Part shown: one piece after another, positions 11,319 through 24,800 of the stretch
How positions within the stretch are numbered: the first letter of the stretch is position 1
Layout of the letters: each line of letters begins with the position of its first letter
DNA from: Rhizophlyctis rosea
Taxonomy: Eukaryota; Chytridiomycota; Chytridiomycetes; Rhizophlyctidales; Rhizophlyctidaceae
Length of the DNA stretch: 50,698 nucleotides
Direction of reading: 5' to 3'
Assembly: GCA_027596075.1 (NCBI GenBank)
Contig: JADGJC010000291.1
Span: 1-50,698, forward strand
Program-made: the position numbers and the translations under genes
Notes under the pieces: generated by a model
Database searches by the model: none
What the model was told of the DNA's origin: nothing
What the model saw: only the letters and a program-made list of their open reading frames with translations

Positions 11319-14300
11319 GTCCTACAACGCGTGTGTCCAAAGGAGGGGCGATGTAATGAGCAGACCGTAGTTAGGACGATATGGAAGGTGTGAGCGATGA
11401 ATGTGCGACCAGCAGGCATTGAACATTGAATTCCAATTGAGACCGGATCCCGGAGATTGAATCAAGTCGCTAGTGAATGCGGGTCCCGCCGATCCCGGAT
11501 TATTGTTCTCCGCTTGCCGATCAATTCCTGGGGCTGAAGCGGGAGAGAATGTCCCGCCATGAACTTTTCACGTCCATATCACGACGGGTGTTTGACCAGA
11601 GTCTGCGCACCGGAGCCCCAGCAGAAGCTGAAGGAGAGGTGGATTTGCGCTGATGCCCATAAGGCGGATGAGGAAGCAAGCGAGCGATCGCAAATGATCG
11701 GCCACTTCGTCAGGGTCCCAGAAGGGGTCTCAACTCCTTCAACTCGTTGATTGATAAACCAAATCTGTGCACCACAGACAGTGCAGCCGGCATTCAGCTT
11801 ACTGCTCAACCTTGTCTTCCCCCTTGTTTCATATTCAGATCGACATCTTTGTTTTGACTGCATCGCTTGAGATGTGCATGAAAGAAAAGCTAAACACCGT
11901 GCGGGTCACTTCACGGGACAGAAACGGGGATCGTGACGGGAGGAGCATACACAATGCCGAACGAACACTTCATTGCAACTCCAATTCGGCACGCGGATAT
12001 GGTTGAGTTGAATGACCGTTAAGTGTTGAAAGACTCGCCGTGCAAGGTGTAAGACATGTATAGCATTGCGATCTTCTCTGACTTCTCTGCCACAGGATTA
12101 CTCGGTTACGGAATCAAGGCACTGGCATTAAAAAGAAAAGACCCAGTCCCTAAGGGGATGCACCAAACTTGTCCATTCATCAGTCTCAAACCACAATCAA
12201 TCTTCTCAAATGTTCAGACTTGACTTTTCATATTGAGCAAAAAAGGTAGCTTTTCCATGATTGACGACGATAATAACCGAAGAACATGCATCCCGCCAGA
12301 CTAACGGGAACTTGGATATTCTAACTACTTTTACAAGCCTTCATGAAAACTCATGCCAATGATGTAGCTTCCGCTACAGACAGTACGATATCTCGGGTGA
12401 GATCATTGCTGGAAGGACTCCTTCAATGATTTATCTCACCTGGCTTTGTACATTGGAGTGAGGGAATTGTGGTACGACCGAACCGACGGATGATCTTCAG
12501 TCTACAACCCTTGCGCACATCTTCTGCCCCAAAGAAATTGGGAATCAAACTGAAAGCTGGAACGTCCACATTTGCATTCGCGATGATATCACACCGCGGC
12601 GGACAAGTGAGATGAAAGCTCCATAGACCGTTTTGGGCCCTGCTTGGAGTCGTTGAAACTCACAACTGATTCACTTTGCTCCTTTCTTACATTGCCTCAG
12701 AGATGTACGAGCGGATTCGTTAGTTGCATCAATGCCAAATGAATTCATGGCAGCGAACAAGAACGTCATTAGCCTTGTCTGACCATTCGAGTCGGTGCTT
12801 TATTAGGTATGTAAGAGCTGGGGCTGTCCTGTTTTTGGGTCCAATCCTTCCGTCCCCTGTCAGTGTTGCTCAAAAAAATGGTACCGAGCACAAACGCATC
12901 ATCACCACGCATGCGTCAGTGTCCATGGATATGTGTGTGGAGAGGTGAATGTGTGTGGTGTGGCATCAACACACCTTCACCATACGCATCCCAACATGTA
13001 CGTCTCTGCCATTGATTTGAGAAGACTCATGAGATTCTCAGAATCTCCGCAAGGTGGTATGCAATTGGCCTGGTTGATTTGGTTGAGTCGGACCCAAGAA
13101 GGTAGTCACGAAGGTAGTGCACGTGGGCGGGCGGATTAATGCTGTCACATCATCTTTCAAGTTCGGCGGCAGATGGTATATTGGACTCACTCGAAATATA
13201 CGCAGTGGACATCTTTGACATGGATGATTCTCATTCGTCGAACACTTCGAACGCAAGCACTAAGACGGTCAAACTTGTCCATTTGTCTTGGCCATGCTCA
13301 GAGCACTACATCACATCTCAGCCGTCGACGAATGTGAGGAAAAAGGGGACACACTTAGCTACTCGGAATATGCTTCGCATGCAGCATGATGGTTCAGTTC
13401 CTGCAATCAACCTCCAAAAACTGAATGTGGTATTTCAGCAGAGACCATGTCGTTTACGGACTGCATAAAATGCCGCAAGAGAGTAGATTGTCGCCAGATC
13501 ACAAAGAGCAGATCAAGATCTTCACTGCATGAGCAGGGAATGGAGGAATGGTCTGAGTTGGAGACCATCAAGAGGGACTTGAGGGTCGCCAAAACATTCA
13601 GACTAGTCAGCTTAGCTCGGTCACTGCCACAAAGACCACTTGTAATCTGGCGACACCCCACATACGAACGATTGGGACGTCAATGTCGATGACTGCAGAG
13701 ACAATTCTGCAAAATGCAGTACATGAGCACCGTTCAACTCATACATACTCTCTCGTAATTCATATGCAACAATGCCGAAAGCAAGTCAGTAGACGGTATT
13801 CGCGCGTTTCCAACAACAACAGCAAACGACAACTCATGAGCCCATCACAATCTATCCCATCTCATCGAAGTTGAAGCCCATCAGAATGCAGAGCTTTTGA
13901 AGTCCCGACCGGAACCGACGGGAAAAGGGTGCAAAATACGGAGTGGCATGTCCTAACATGAAAATCAATCACATTGGAAGCCGACAGTCTTGTGAAATCA
14001 GACCTGTGTAGGAAAAGGTTCGTGTTGATCATCATGGTGAAGAAGCAACTAGAAACGACAGATAGCCTACTGGTAGAGTTTGCGTGGCAACCCAACCTGA
14101 AAGATGGATAAAGAAAGAGCATGGGCATCAAAACAGACCTAGCTGACGGTTCGAACACCGTTGCGACAGATGTTTTAAAGTTTTTAATGACCCAGAAACA
14201 TTGGCAATCGACTCCAAAACAGACAGACTATCGGAATTCTTTGCCTCACTTGGATTGTCAATGGACTGTCCATGTCTGCATCATGAACGTCACCTCCCAT

Positions 14301-15105
14301 CAGCATAATGGCTCACAAAAGAAAAGGTTTCAACTTCACACATCGTTGGAGGACTGTGAAAAGGGCGTGCGTACCCATTTTCTCGACCAAACCATGACAA
14401 AATAGCGAGTTCCATCCAGTCGGGATGAACCGGTTACAATTGATACGAACGCGGGAGTTGGGGACGCCGGCTGCACAATGGTGCAAAAGGTAGGGAAACC
14501 TCGAGCAAGTCGCACTGCCTCCATAGTTTTCATTCTGGCTCCTGCAAAGGCCATCTCTCGCGCTTGACTCCCACCATTGATCTTCAAATCAACTCCCTAG
14601 GCTTGAGGTGTTCACCGACCCTCCCTCATTGGAGAAAAGGAATGCGAATGCACGCGGGATGATCAGGCGGGCCTGCCTTTTGCTGTTGGCAAGTTCGGTG
14701 ATGATGAACCCACCGGCGGGTCAATCAATGTCAGCAGCTGAATGGTCTGAGTGAAACGTCGAACTCGACCGTCCCCTTGGCGGTGCTATGAGGCTGAATC
14801 CTCACAGTGGCCAAAACAGGATCGAACACAAAAGAAATCCAGTGTCGCTGCGCCGGCTCAGGTGTGCGGCCATGTTTCAACTTGCACAACTTGCACACTT
14901 TGCACCAGCTTGCTGGGATACTCGCTATGTGTCGATGTCAAGATCGAAAGAGAGAGGGAACTCTTGGCAGAACTTGCAATGTCCTCGACAAAGGCAAAAA
15001 CGTACAGTCATATACCACGCCCATTGGCATTGCAGTTGTGTCATTCGCCTGCTAAAATCTAGCAGTTGCTGACTTACACGCGGACACCGGAAAACACTTT
15101 CCCAG
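11319..15105. other. Gene-poor stretch
   Basis: About 3.8 kb without a supported gene. Short open frames on both strands lack splice-linked partners. A minus-strand stretch at 13407-13661 reads faintly like a leucine-rich-repeat fragment (LTSLNVLATLKSLLMVSN) but has no clear start or continuation and may be a relic. Confidence 0.4.
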
Positions 15106-15402
15106 TCATGGTTCGAGTGGATTTACCAACACTGAAAGACTAACATTGTACAAGCCAAACTCAAAATACCCAAAAGAAGACTGCGGCCCAGAAAAAGAAG
15201 ACCGCGGCCCAGACGGAAGTGTATCGAAAGCTGGATCAGGAGCCGCTCCGGGTCCATCCACCCAATTCATCACATCAAACTTATGAACACACCCAGCAAC
15301 ACATAACAACATCGACTGCCATATCACCAAAATCAACAGCAAAAAACGTAAACGTGACTGCTCAACGAAGCATCCGATTCCTCCGTGCATGGATCTAGGC
15401 AT
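15106..15402 (-). CDS. Possible small membrane-anchored protein or first exon
   Basis: From the in-frame ATG at 15402 this reads 98 aa. It has one strong hydrophobic segment near residues 15-35 (FLLLILVIWQSMLLCVAGC), then a Pro/Ser/Gly-rich part with a repeated GP-S-S-F motif. The final codons contain a possible donor (GTAAAT after VSLSVL), so this may be the first exon of a longer gene whose remainder I cannot find. No family is recognised. Confidence 0.35.
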   Translation of the reverse strand: MPRSMHGGIGCFVEQSRLRFLLLILVIWQSMLLCVAGCVHKFDVMNWVDGPGAAPDPAFDTLPSGPRSSFSGPQSSFGYFEFGLYNVSLSVLVNPLEP

Positions 15403-16573
15403 GGGAATATCTACAGCGGTACTCTTCAAAGCATCATATTGTCACCGCTGTACGCAACGCAATTGGTGGTAACATACCCCATCAGGCTGAAGCAGCAAGT
15501 GCAAAGTTTTGAGACGACCTAAGCCCTTCGAGGCTCGACTCTGCCGAACCCGAGAAAACAAAGGTCGGGTTGTTTGTTGATGTATCGGCGAGATTCAGAT
15601 GTTTGGCACTCGTCTCGGCACAAGGAGACAATTCATATGGAGTGTTTAGTTGTACTGAAGGATCGAGGGTACGGTCAATGTGGTTCCGCCTTCCAAATCA
15701 CTTTGACATTTAACCTGACGGCCGCAAAAAAGGCGATTTCGGAGGTATCTGACTCCATCAGACTCGGGGCGACCAGTCGTACTAGAAAACAGCATTTTCA
15801 AGGCATATCGGAAAATGGACGTCTCTAACGTCGAAACTGAGCGAGACAAAGCGATTCGAGCAAGGTAATAGTAGTATCGAGAGACTCGTAGTTCTACGAG
15901 GTGTAGGCATTTTGTAACAAACGGTCAGAGATCGGAGGTGGCCATAGAAGATGTTGGAAAGATGCTCCTCGAGGTAGGCGCACATCAAGGAGAATAGGAA
16001 AAATATTTCAACCCGCAGCATTCGGCACAACCCAGTGCATAGCTATCCATTAACATGCACCAGAGTATTCGTGACACATGAATGTTACTACAGAATCCAA
16101 CAGGATTATCAAACGTACAACCTTACAGACACAGTGTATTTCAATCCCCGGTTCATCCCGGACAGTAACAGAAGACGTCTCACAAAACAAGAAATCAAAG
16201 CACAAAAAAAGACACAAACAAGCGGACGACGGTGCTGGGAAACGCCTCAAACTATCCCCACCACATGAGTCACACCAAACCTCCGCAAGTCTAACCCAAG
16301 CGACTTATTGAGCTGACTACCAGAATATGGAAAGCGCGTAACACCCAAGATTCGAAAAAAAAACCACGAATGACCCACATGATGACATGAACCGATGCAA
16401 GCTGACGATACTTGCCAATATACATCCACATCATCTCATACCAAACCACCACTCCAACCCCAAAAAGCATCTCATCAAAAGAACACGCACAACAACGCGC
16501 AATAAACATTCCTCACAAATAAGCTAAAATACATCTAAAACTCTACATACAACACCCCTATCACACCTCCAAC
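15403..16573. other. Intergenic, downstream of aldolase
   Basis: No gene recognised; it includes the 3' flank of the aldolase gene. Confidence 0.45.
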
Positions 16574-17354
16574 TTACAACCTATCCTTAGCATTCAACTC
16601 CCCCAACGCCTGCTGCACACGCACAATCATGGTCTTCTCGGCCTCCCTGACAAACACGCGGGGGTCGTAGTACTTCTTGTTGGGCTTGTCCTCTCCCTCC
16701 GGGTTGCCGATCTGGGACTGCAAGTAACCCTCCTTGGCCTTGTAGAAGTCGCGGATGCCCGTCCAGTAGGCCCATTGGGTGTCGGTGTCGATATTCATCT
16801 GTGTGATGTTGCATTGTTAGAAAATCATATTGACGGACGGGAATCGGAAAGGTCAAAAAATTTGGAATTTTGCAAAAATCTCTTACCTTGACGACACCGT
16901 TGCCGACGGCGGTTTGGATCTCCTCGGCGGTGGAGCCGGATCCACCGTGGAAGACGAAGTAGACGGGCTTGGGGTTTTGGCTGCCGATCTTTTCGGCGAC
17001 GTGGGCTTGGTGCTTGCCGAGGAGCTCGGGGTGGAGCTTGACGTTGCCCGGCTTGTAGACACCGTGGACGTTGCCGAAGGCGGCGGCGATGGTGAAGAGG
17101 TCGGTGATCTGTGAATTGTGAGTGGGGAGTTGGCGGATGGAAGGTTAGTAATGTTGCACCAGTGCCTTTTCGACCACGACCGATCACATATAACAGGTGC
17201 CCCCACCCCATTCCAACAAACCAAAACTCTCACACTTCAGAAGAAGCAAAAATAAAGTCGCGATCAACAGCATACCTTGGAGAAAGAGCTGTAAATGTCC
17301 CAAATGTCCTCAGGCTGAGTGTACAGAGACGCGTTGTCAACGTGCTCGTTGTTG

Positions 17355-17386
<32 letters not shown>

Positions 17387-18484
17387 CTCCATCTCGAGGA
17401 GGCAGTTGATCTTCGCCATGCGCTCGAGGTACTTCAAGCAGGTGGCGATGTTGTCCTCCTTGCTCTCCTCGGAGAGATCAAGCATGTGGGAGGAGAAGAG
17501 GGGCTCGCCGTGCTGCTTGAAGTACTCCTCGTCGGCGGCGAGCATTCCGTCGAACCAGGGGAGGAGCTTGTGCGCGCAGTGGTCGCTGTGGACTGTGTGT
17601 GGGGTTAGTTTGAGGCCATGCATTATCGCTTTCCCATATGTTCCTTTCCAACTCATGCTGAAGAAATCAACTCCTTCTCAGGCTTTGCTGGTTGCCCTGA
17701 TCTCTCTCCAATGATTGACACCCATATCAAACTCTTTCCCACCCTATTCCCACGCTTTGCTGATGGTTAACCAGATCCCTTTCGATCACTAATGACCGTA
17801 TCAACTCTTTCTCACGCTTTACGTGTTATCGCCAGCTGCGCTGACGATGCTGGCCGCTTCGCGGCTTCACCGCTTTGCCATGGACAGGCGCTCCGCGCCA
17901 ATGACGCTTCGCGCGTGCGCCGCTATCAGCGGCTCCGCCGGAAGACAAGAGGTCGCCGCAAACAGGCGCTCCGCGCCTAATGGTTGGGGCTTCGCCGCAA
18001 ACAGTTCGCTTTTCACGACTCAAATCCCACTCACGCGATCACAACACACCAACTCACCCATGACAGGAATGCCATAAGCCTTGGCGACTTCACGAACGTA
18101 CTTGGCACCGGCAACGGCACCGAGGATGGAAGCCTCCTGGTTCTTGTTAGCGAGACCCTTTCCAGCGAAGAAAGCGGCACCACCGTTGGAGAACTGAATG
18201 ATGATAGGGGATTTAGCGTCACGAGCAGCCTCGAGGACGGCGTTGACGGAAGAGGTGGAGACACAGTTGACAGCGGGGATAGCGAACTTGTGTTCGCGGG
18301 CGTAGTTGAAGACCTTCCTGTTGGGTTATGAGAGCGCATGGGGTGTCAGATGTTAGTGGATGAGTGATCGTGGGAAAGTGGGGTGCAGACGATGAATATG
18401 GTGTTTTGACAAGTCGTCGTACCTGACGTTGTCACCGGTGATGACACCAGCGGGGACGAGGCTGAGGAGACCTGCGGCAGACAT
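16574..18484 (-). CDS. FBA1: Fructose-bisphosphate aldolase, class II
   Basis: Five exons on the minus strand (18484-18423, 18317-18058, 17592-17276, 17108-16887, 16798-16574) give 361 aa, against 359 aa for the yeast enzyme. The product reversibly cleaves fructose 1,6-bisphosphate to dihydroxyacetone phosphate and glyceraldehyde 3-phosphate in cytosolic glycolysis and gluconeogenesis. Zinc-site and active-site motifs are all present: VHSDHCAH (about 108-115), the acidic EMEIGITGGEEDGV segment, GNVHGVY (225-231), FHGGSGS (266-272) and NIDTDTQWA (289-297). Introns are 105, 465, 167 and 88 bp; the long intron 2 holds unusual repeats described separately. No key residue is missing, and the gene looks intact and functional. 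Confidence 0.98.
17666..17820 (-). repeat. Tandem repeat in aldolase intron 2
   Basis: On the plus strand, units starting ATCAA at about 17666, 17726 and 17800 share the pattern ATCAACTC-TTTC-CACGCTTTGCTG followed by an AATGA block. Units are about 60 and 74 bp and the third is truncated. They lie wholly inside intron 2. Confidence 0.65.
17853..17996. repeat. Array of GC-rich mini-hairpins in aldolase intron 2
   Basis: At least six perfect short stems with three-base loops: GCCGC-TTC-GCGGC (17853-17865), GGCGC-TCC-GCGCC (17887-17899), GCCGCT-ATC-AGCGGC (17919-17933), CGGC-TCC-GCCG (17930-17940), AGGCGC-TCC-GCGCCT (17964-17978) and GGC-TTC-GCC (17988-17996). ACAGGCGCTCCGCGCC occurs twice, 78 bp apart. 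The GC content is far above that of the flanks. Such triloop palindromes are known from organelle genomes of some algae and early-diverging fungi. This is either a mobile palindrome family in the nucleus or an organelle DNA insertion. Confidence 0.8.
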
Positions 18485-18589
18485 GATTGCTATAGGGTAG
18501 ATGAGGAGAATGAGGTTGTTTGTGTGAGCGTGGGAAGATGAGAGAGGATGTGGATGATCGAAGTGATGAGAGCGAGTCAAGAATAACTT

Positions 18590-18676
18590 TTGTTTGGGCT
18601 GGGTTTCGCGTTCATCTCCATGACACTTTTCAGTCTCATCTTGTTTGGGCCTAAACGGACCGTGTTTGGGCCTCAT
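18590..18676 (-). promoter_or_regulatory. Repeated GTTTGGGCC/T motif upstream of aldolase
   Basis: Three copies of GTTTGGGCY (plus-strand reading) lie about 105-185 bp upstream of the aldolase start codon. They read as RGCCCAAAC on the gene's strand. Position and repetition suggest an upstream activating site for a highly expressed glycolytic gene; that role is inferred. Confidence 0.4.
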
Positions 18677-18820
18677 CATTCACCCTTGTCCCACCTTGTA
18701 GCACCGTCAGAGTGGCCAATCTGATGGGATCAACGATTTGCCGGGTAGCACCAGAAAGATAATCTGATCATAAGGTGACTCACAATGATGCGAGAACGGG
18801 AACGGGCGATTACATAATCC

Positions 18821-18888
18821 TACATAATCCTTCTCCCATGTACATAATCCTTCTCCCATGTACATAATCCTTCTCCCATATACTTGCC
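18821..18888. repeat. 20-bp minisatellite
   Basis: Three near-perfect head-to-tail copies of TACATAATCCTTCTCCCATG, preceded by truncated TACATAATCC units. Confidence 0.85.
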
Positions 18889-18899
18889 AGTTTATTGGC

Positions 18900-21800
18900 G
18901 TCATGGACGAAAAAAGACGCTACCAGTAAATTGACGTGCAAAGTATTTCTACATTCCAATAGGTAATGAAAAGAGGTTGAAGTTTGAATGAGAGGTGGAA
19001 AAAGTCATGGCACATCATGCCCTGAGGCATTGGGAAGTTTGGGAGGATGGACCTATGTGTGGACCCACTTTCCTCACTTTGTCGCTCATCTACGCTTGGC
19101 GCGGAACTTGCTTGCAGAGTTGCAGTCTCCGACGGAAGTCACTGGAGATATGAACAAATGGTCAACGTGTATGCAGGACCGGCGACACTCATACTTTTAT
19201 ATTCAATACGTCCGATAACAACAATTTGGAGCCGGCAACGTGGCACGATAACCTCCTGTTGGATTCCCGCATCTTACCAATCACACTTCCTTTTTTTCCC
19301 CGTGAAAAAGTCAATTTTGGAAGGCTCAAAATATGGTCATCAGCACGGGTGCGTCCATCGATGCGCGTTTGGTTTAATCCCCTTGCATCTGAGTACGGTC
19401 AGTCAGTTGCTTATACAACCACAATACCTGAATAACAATCGGAGAGTGTCAGTGTCCTTCCCAATGATGGGAGAGAATCATTATCTCCTTTGAACTTGGG
19501 CAAATATTGGAGTTGCTATCATCATCTCCAAAGACCACAATCCAATGTCTTACTTTTGCGACACATTGCATCGTCTTGAAGCATTTCCCAACGCAAACCT
19601 AATCCGGGGAATTCCCGAAACATGTGGTTGCTCATCATAACGCTACGTTCTGTTGAGGACAAAGCTGACATCAAACCTGTCATCATCGGCGTCGAAGCAC
19701 GAAAGGTTAATGTGCATCCCTCAAGCTACTTCTTCCGTCTAATATGTCTTTTTGTTCAAAGACGCCCACATCCATTAACTATAGTTGGCTCAGACAACTC
19801 CCACCATACGCACTTCCTACGCGTCACATGTTGCCATCCTTGCAAGCTTACCCAATGAAGCATGGATCCACCATTATCATAGCATGATTATTTCTGGAAA
19901 CTTCGATAAGGGACCTTGAAATCAACTACCGTGCTGATCTAATTACATAAGTCCTCATGGGGAACGACCACGACGCATATAGCGACTCAATATTTCTTCG
20001 TTCCCCCATCACTATTGGCAATCTTAATTGCTCTGTGGCGATTCGACCCCGGTCGCCAAAATGATCAAGGTGGTATGAAACAAGCCTCAGCTGTTTTTCT
20101 ACCTTTCTTTGAGTCCAACAGCGGTCAATGCAATCTGTCAATCTGGAGTAGCCGGCTGTGGGCGCCGACATTTCGGCAATCTGTATTGACAATTCGGTGA
20201 TGAAACGTGAATCAATCCCCGCACCCTCTCAGCGCCTGTTCAACCATCATCCCAAACTCAAACATGATGAGGATAAAGGGTTGAGTGGGTTGCAGGGATA
20301 TGCAGCAGCTGTGTTAGCCCGTGTCTGGCGCCTCGATTCATCTTCCTTTTGTTCCGGGCTCGTATCAGCCCTTGCGTCCGCTATCATCTTTCGGATTTGC
20401 CAGAAAGGCCAAGCCCTTGACTGCATATGGACATTGCACACGGAGAGAATTCTCATCATGTACATGTGTGAATCTGACTTTGATCAATACTTTTTCTGTC
20501 CATCATGTTGCAGCCCCAGCTCAGCAAGCAGGCACAAATGGCGTGCGTAGCAAAAGGAATTGCGGTTGATCGAGTCCTTCTCCACACTTGAAGGTCTCGT
20601 CATTTTCAACAGTCGTGTCAGACCTGAAGTTGATGCCGACAAACATGATCTCGAAACTTAGGAATGAGTGCATACTTGCATCTATCAAAGCAAAAACGAA
20701 ATCCATCTCACACATCTTATTACGAACACTGATGCGCTTGCGCATGCTTGATTGCTCCCTTCTGTTACTGGCTGCGTGATATCCGTTTTGCCCGAAAACA
20801 CTTGATCAAAAGGACACAGTAATGTTGACTGCGCCCTCACCAAAGCACTTCATGGACTCCCTTCAATCGGATTCGCGGAGAAATGGTGCAAAAAAGGCAA
20901 CTTACTCAACTTGAAGAATTACTGATACCAGAAATGCCCCTAGAGATTATTGGCATCCACTGCATCCGTAGTATCCGTCCTGACAGCGCTGGCGATTATC
21001 ACCGCCATTGAGACCGTGTTTCATGAGCCAAATCTCGCCGTACTTTTCACCGATATTCCCTAAGTGCAGGCTGAGGGCTCTATTATACAAATCCGTCCGA
21101 TCGCCGTCCTATGAGATGTGCCCATAAGTCGAAACATGTCAAAAAAGTGAATGCCGACCAAGTCCACCCAGGAACTACAATCGCCCGTTTAAGTGACATG
21201 CATAGTAAATTTTAGATCTGTCTATTCGTGTTATCACTAGCAATTGAGCAGTATTGGCAAATCAATGAACGTTTCCGGTCCTGTAGCGCACCGGTGATGA
21301 GTTCATGGGAGATTCCAATGTATCATATTTGAGGAGGTCACAACCGATTGGGTTGCAAAGATTTCCATTCGCAAGCTTTCTACGTGTAAGGTTAACAATG
21401 GTATATGTTTGTTTTTGCTCGATGACAAATGTCCTTCATTTGCGTTTCCGTAACGTCTTTCCCAAGTGTAAGTCATCCGATATTCAATAGTACTTCATTC
21501 AGATAACTTCAAGCTCTGTCCTCTCGCTTGGCATTCCCGTCGCATCGTTTTCGTCAAGAAGAAAAAGATACACGCCCATGAGCACTTCAAGATTCACCGC
21601 GCTTTGTTGGTCGGCTTGACGCTTCAATTAACACGATCTGAATGAATTCTGAGATCCTTTTGAGGCAGACCAGTCAGACCCATCAAAAAATTGTATGTGA
21701 GGGGGTAACTGTTACACCTACGGATGGCGGCAACCAAAAAAGATAGGATTTCAACAGAACCCTGGAATCCATGATGTAGGAGCTGCCCCTTGGGGAGCAT

Positions 21801-24800
21801 TTCAATGACCATGATCAAGAAGAAAGAACGGTTCATTGCTAGGGTTCATAGCGCTCTTTGACCGTTGCCCTGCTGATGTGGACGAACGGGAAGTTTTTTA
21901 CCGCATGGGTATGCTGCCTCTTCTGGACACACCGCCATGCTGACGGAACCGTGGAAATAATAGCGATAAACAAAATAGCACTAAAATTGATGACTTGGTG
22001 ACCGCTCTCAAGGAATGTCCCGCACATCCCAACGAAGAGTCTCGGCACCGTTCAGTTGCACCTGAGTGTTGTGGGGCGCGCACTCTGCCCACTGGGCTCT
22101 CCGGGTATGATTAGCAGCTATTGTGACAGCACAACGTCCACCACGTCCACTGCACCTGTGTGTCATAAGCCAAACCTGGTGGGCGCTTTTTGCTAATGTT
22201 TCCGAGTTCGGTCACTCCCGGCCCTAACGACCACCTTGGTCCGATCGCCTTCCTTCAGGATGTGCCCCATACGTTTTAAAAAGGAATCTGCCAAATCAAC
22301 GTTCCTGAGGGCCATGATGCTCGTTATACCGCCAAACATGATACATATGCGACCCGTTCATTCGAATGTTGTTATTGGCCATGGCGTTGTTGTTGACCGA
22401 GATCAGTGAGAGCTTCCGGCTCCGATGCAGTCTACCAATCATCTTTCGTGAGGCTTCCAAACCTGACATCAGTCTGAAAAGACGAGTCGCAAAGCGTTGT
22501 CATCTAACAAGCCTCTTGTTTACTGAATTCCGGGTTTGTTTTTGCCACCATTAACAGATACCCCTTACCAGCGCCCTCATCTCGTGGAAGGCATCCGTCA
22601 TTCAAATGTACGTCATCCTAATCGACTTCTCATCGCATTGTTTTCGCCACCGGGGAAAACAACAATCAACGACACGCTCATTGAAGTTATAGGGAATTTC
22701 AACAGTTCGTTTCCCGTATCAACTGCGCTGCCAAAACTTCAACCAGGTGATTCCTTCAAGCGTTTCTAACTCGACGTTTTATTACACTCCAATAATTCGG
22801 CGTTCATTGCCCCAAAACAAGACATCTCTGAGTGACGAGAGAATGGTGCAAGAATGCACAATCCGATCATGCAATCCTGACCACCGAAGCCCTTCCAACT
22901 GCATGACCACCGAAGCGCTTCCAACTGTATTGTAGGACTGGCGGGTCATAAAGCTGATTAAAGAGGCTTTTATCACACCACATCACGACCATCACTTCTG
23001 AAACTCGATTGGCGGACATGCCAAGGGACACGGTATGGCTCGGACGCTATGTTGTTGCGTCGGATGTGGGACCGGATTGGGGCAACGTACTCTAAGAAAG
23101 TAACCAATTTGACTACTTGGACGGTCGATGAGTTAGGTCTTCACACATGTGGGCCTGCCGGGATGCATTCATTATTCTTACCGAACCGCGGCCGCTTTGA
23201 ACGGTTCTCATACATCCGTACATATTGTATGGCCATACGTACAGAATACTCATCAACTTAGAGTCAAATCCCGATGCGATACATGAACCATTTCTTCATC
23301 ATTTTCATTTTTCTTGCCGTTTTTGGCAAAACGCCAACACATCCGCTGAACTTGTGTGCGACAATGGACATGACGATCATGCAACTTACACCAGATTAGC
23401 CGAATTAGATACATCTGAAATCAGATACTTCTCAATCACCCCCTTACTTGTAATCTTCTGGGAGAAAAAACGGCTACACCAACAAAGACTGAATACAGAC
23501 TTGTTTGTAAAAAAGATCTTGTTCAATAACTGCGCTGATCTGTTACACGCTGTACCAAGCACACAACCAAAACCGGCGCACCTACAGGATGTTGTATCAA
23601 GACGGCAAATCATCTGAAGGCCATGTGTATCGTTCGAGTGAACTACAATGATGTCTGCACGTGTATATCTACAGAAATAGAAATTTGGAAATCATCATGC
23701 TCATTCAGGCACAACCTTTGAAAAGGTTGGCAATCATGTGCAAAGTTGACTGCCATTTGAAAATTCACTGACGTTCGAGGTGAGACAGTATCAGATCTAT
23801 TTCCCGCCGTAAAAGTTTAAAAAATTCACGAACTGCTTCTGAAATTCTGAAATTTGACTCCCCCATCTCTCAAGTCGTCGAAATCTATGGATCTCCGCTG
23901 TGCATGCAAAATTTCTTTAACCTTTCCGGTACGTTCAAACTATGCAATGGGCCCAGAACGAGTCACGTGCCGTGCCTGCTTATGTCATCGCCCGCCATCT
24001 CACTGCATCAGAAACGTCTCTTTCCTTGACTCGATCTGTCAATTTTCGTTACGACTTTGAGCTGAGCATATGATTTAACAAGTTGTGCAACCGCTAAGAC
24101 ATATCTTGTCGTGTCTAATGATTTTTCACGTCCACATTTGAATGTGACCATCGGTCTACATGGGTGAAGGTCCACGCACATGAAACAACTGAAACTTTTG
24201 AAGGAAAAATGACAAAATCATTGCGTGCATTATTTGCTCTTAAGTACCACAAAGTGAAGTTGATATGGTTTGAAAACTTCGTGCCTTCCGAGAAAGAGCG
24301 CTTTGGTGTCTCGGGCGCTCACAGTAGGCAGCTTGAGAGGAGATGCGGGCAATCAATTGGGCCACGGGTCAAATGTTGGCCGGATGAGCGCGAGGGGTCC
24401 CCTCAAGTGGCGCAAAAAACGAGGAAGACTGCAGCGAAGGCTAAAGCGATGGATGTTGTCATGCATTAAATTTGTGTGATAACCATACCGGAACGATGAC
24501 AGACCTTGCAAGCTCCGCAGACGCTATTCTATCCGGATATATCAGAACACTGATCGTATACTGTCGATCTCACGTCCTATATGAAGTCTTTGCGTTTGTT
24601 CAAAGCCAGGGAAATGATATCGGAGACGAGCAAATATCAAACCGAGCAGCATGCTGGTTCCTTCAAACTTCGTCTTTTGCACCAAAAATGTTGTCCACAG
24701 GCGAGGGAGGAAAATCACAAGCATCCGCATGTAGACCATACAGGGTGGTTGCAGGATAGGATTGAACTGCCTGGTAACAAAGAGTGAGGTGAGATTGAGC

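Noticed and set aside
13407..13661. Leucine-rich-repeat protein
   Set aside because: Wording is only suggestive, and there is no start codon context, splice partner or second clear repeat.
18821..18888. CRISPR-like regular repeat
   Set aside because: Copies are head-to-tail with no spacers, and the genome is eukaryotic; it is a minisatellite.
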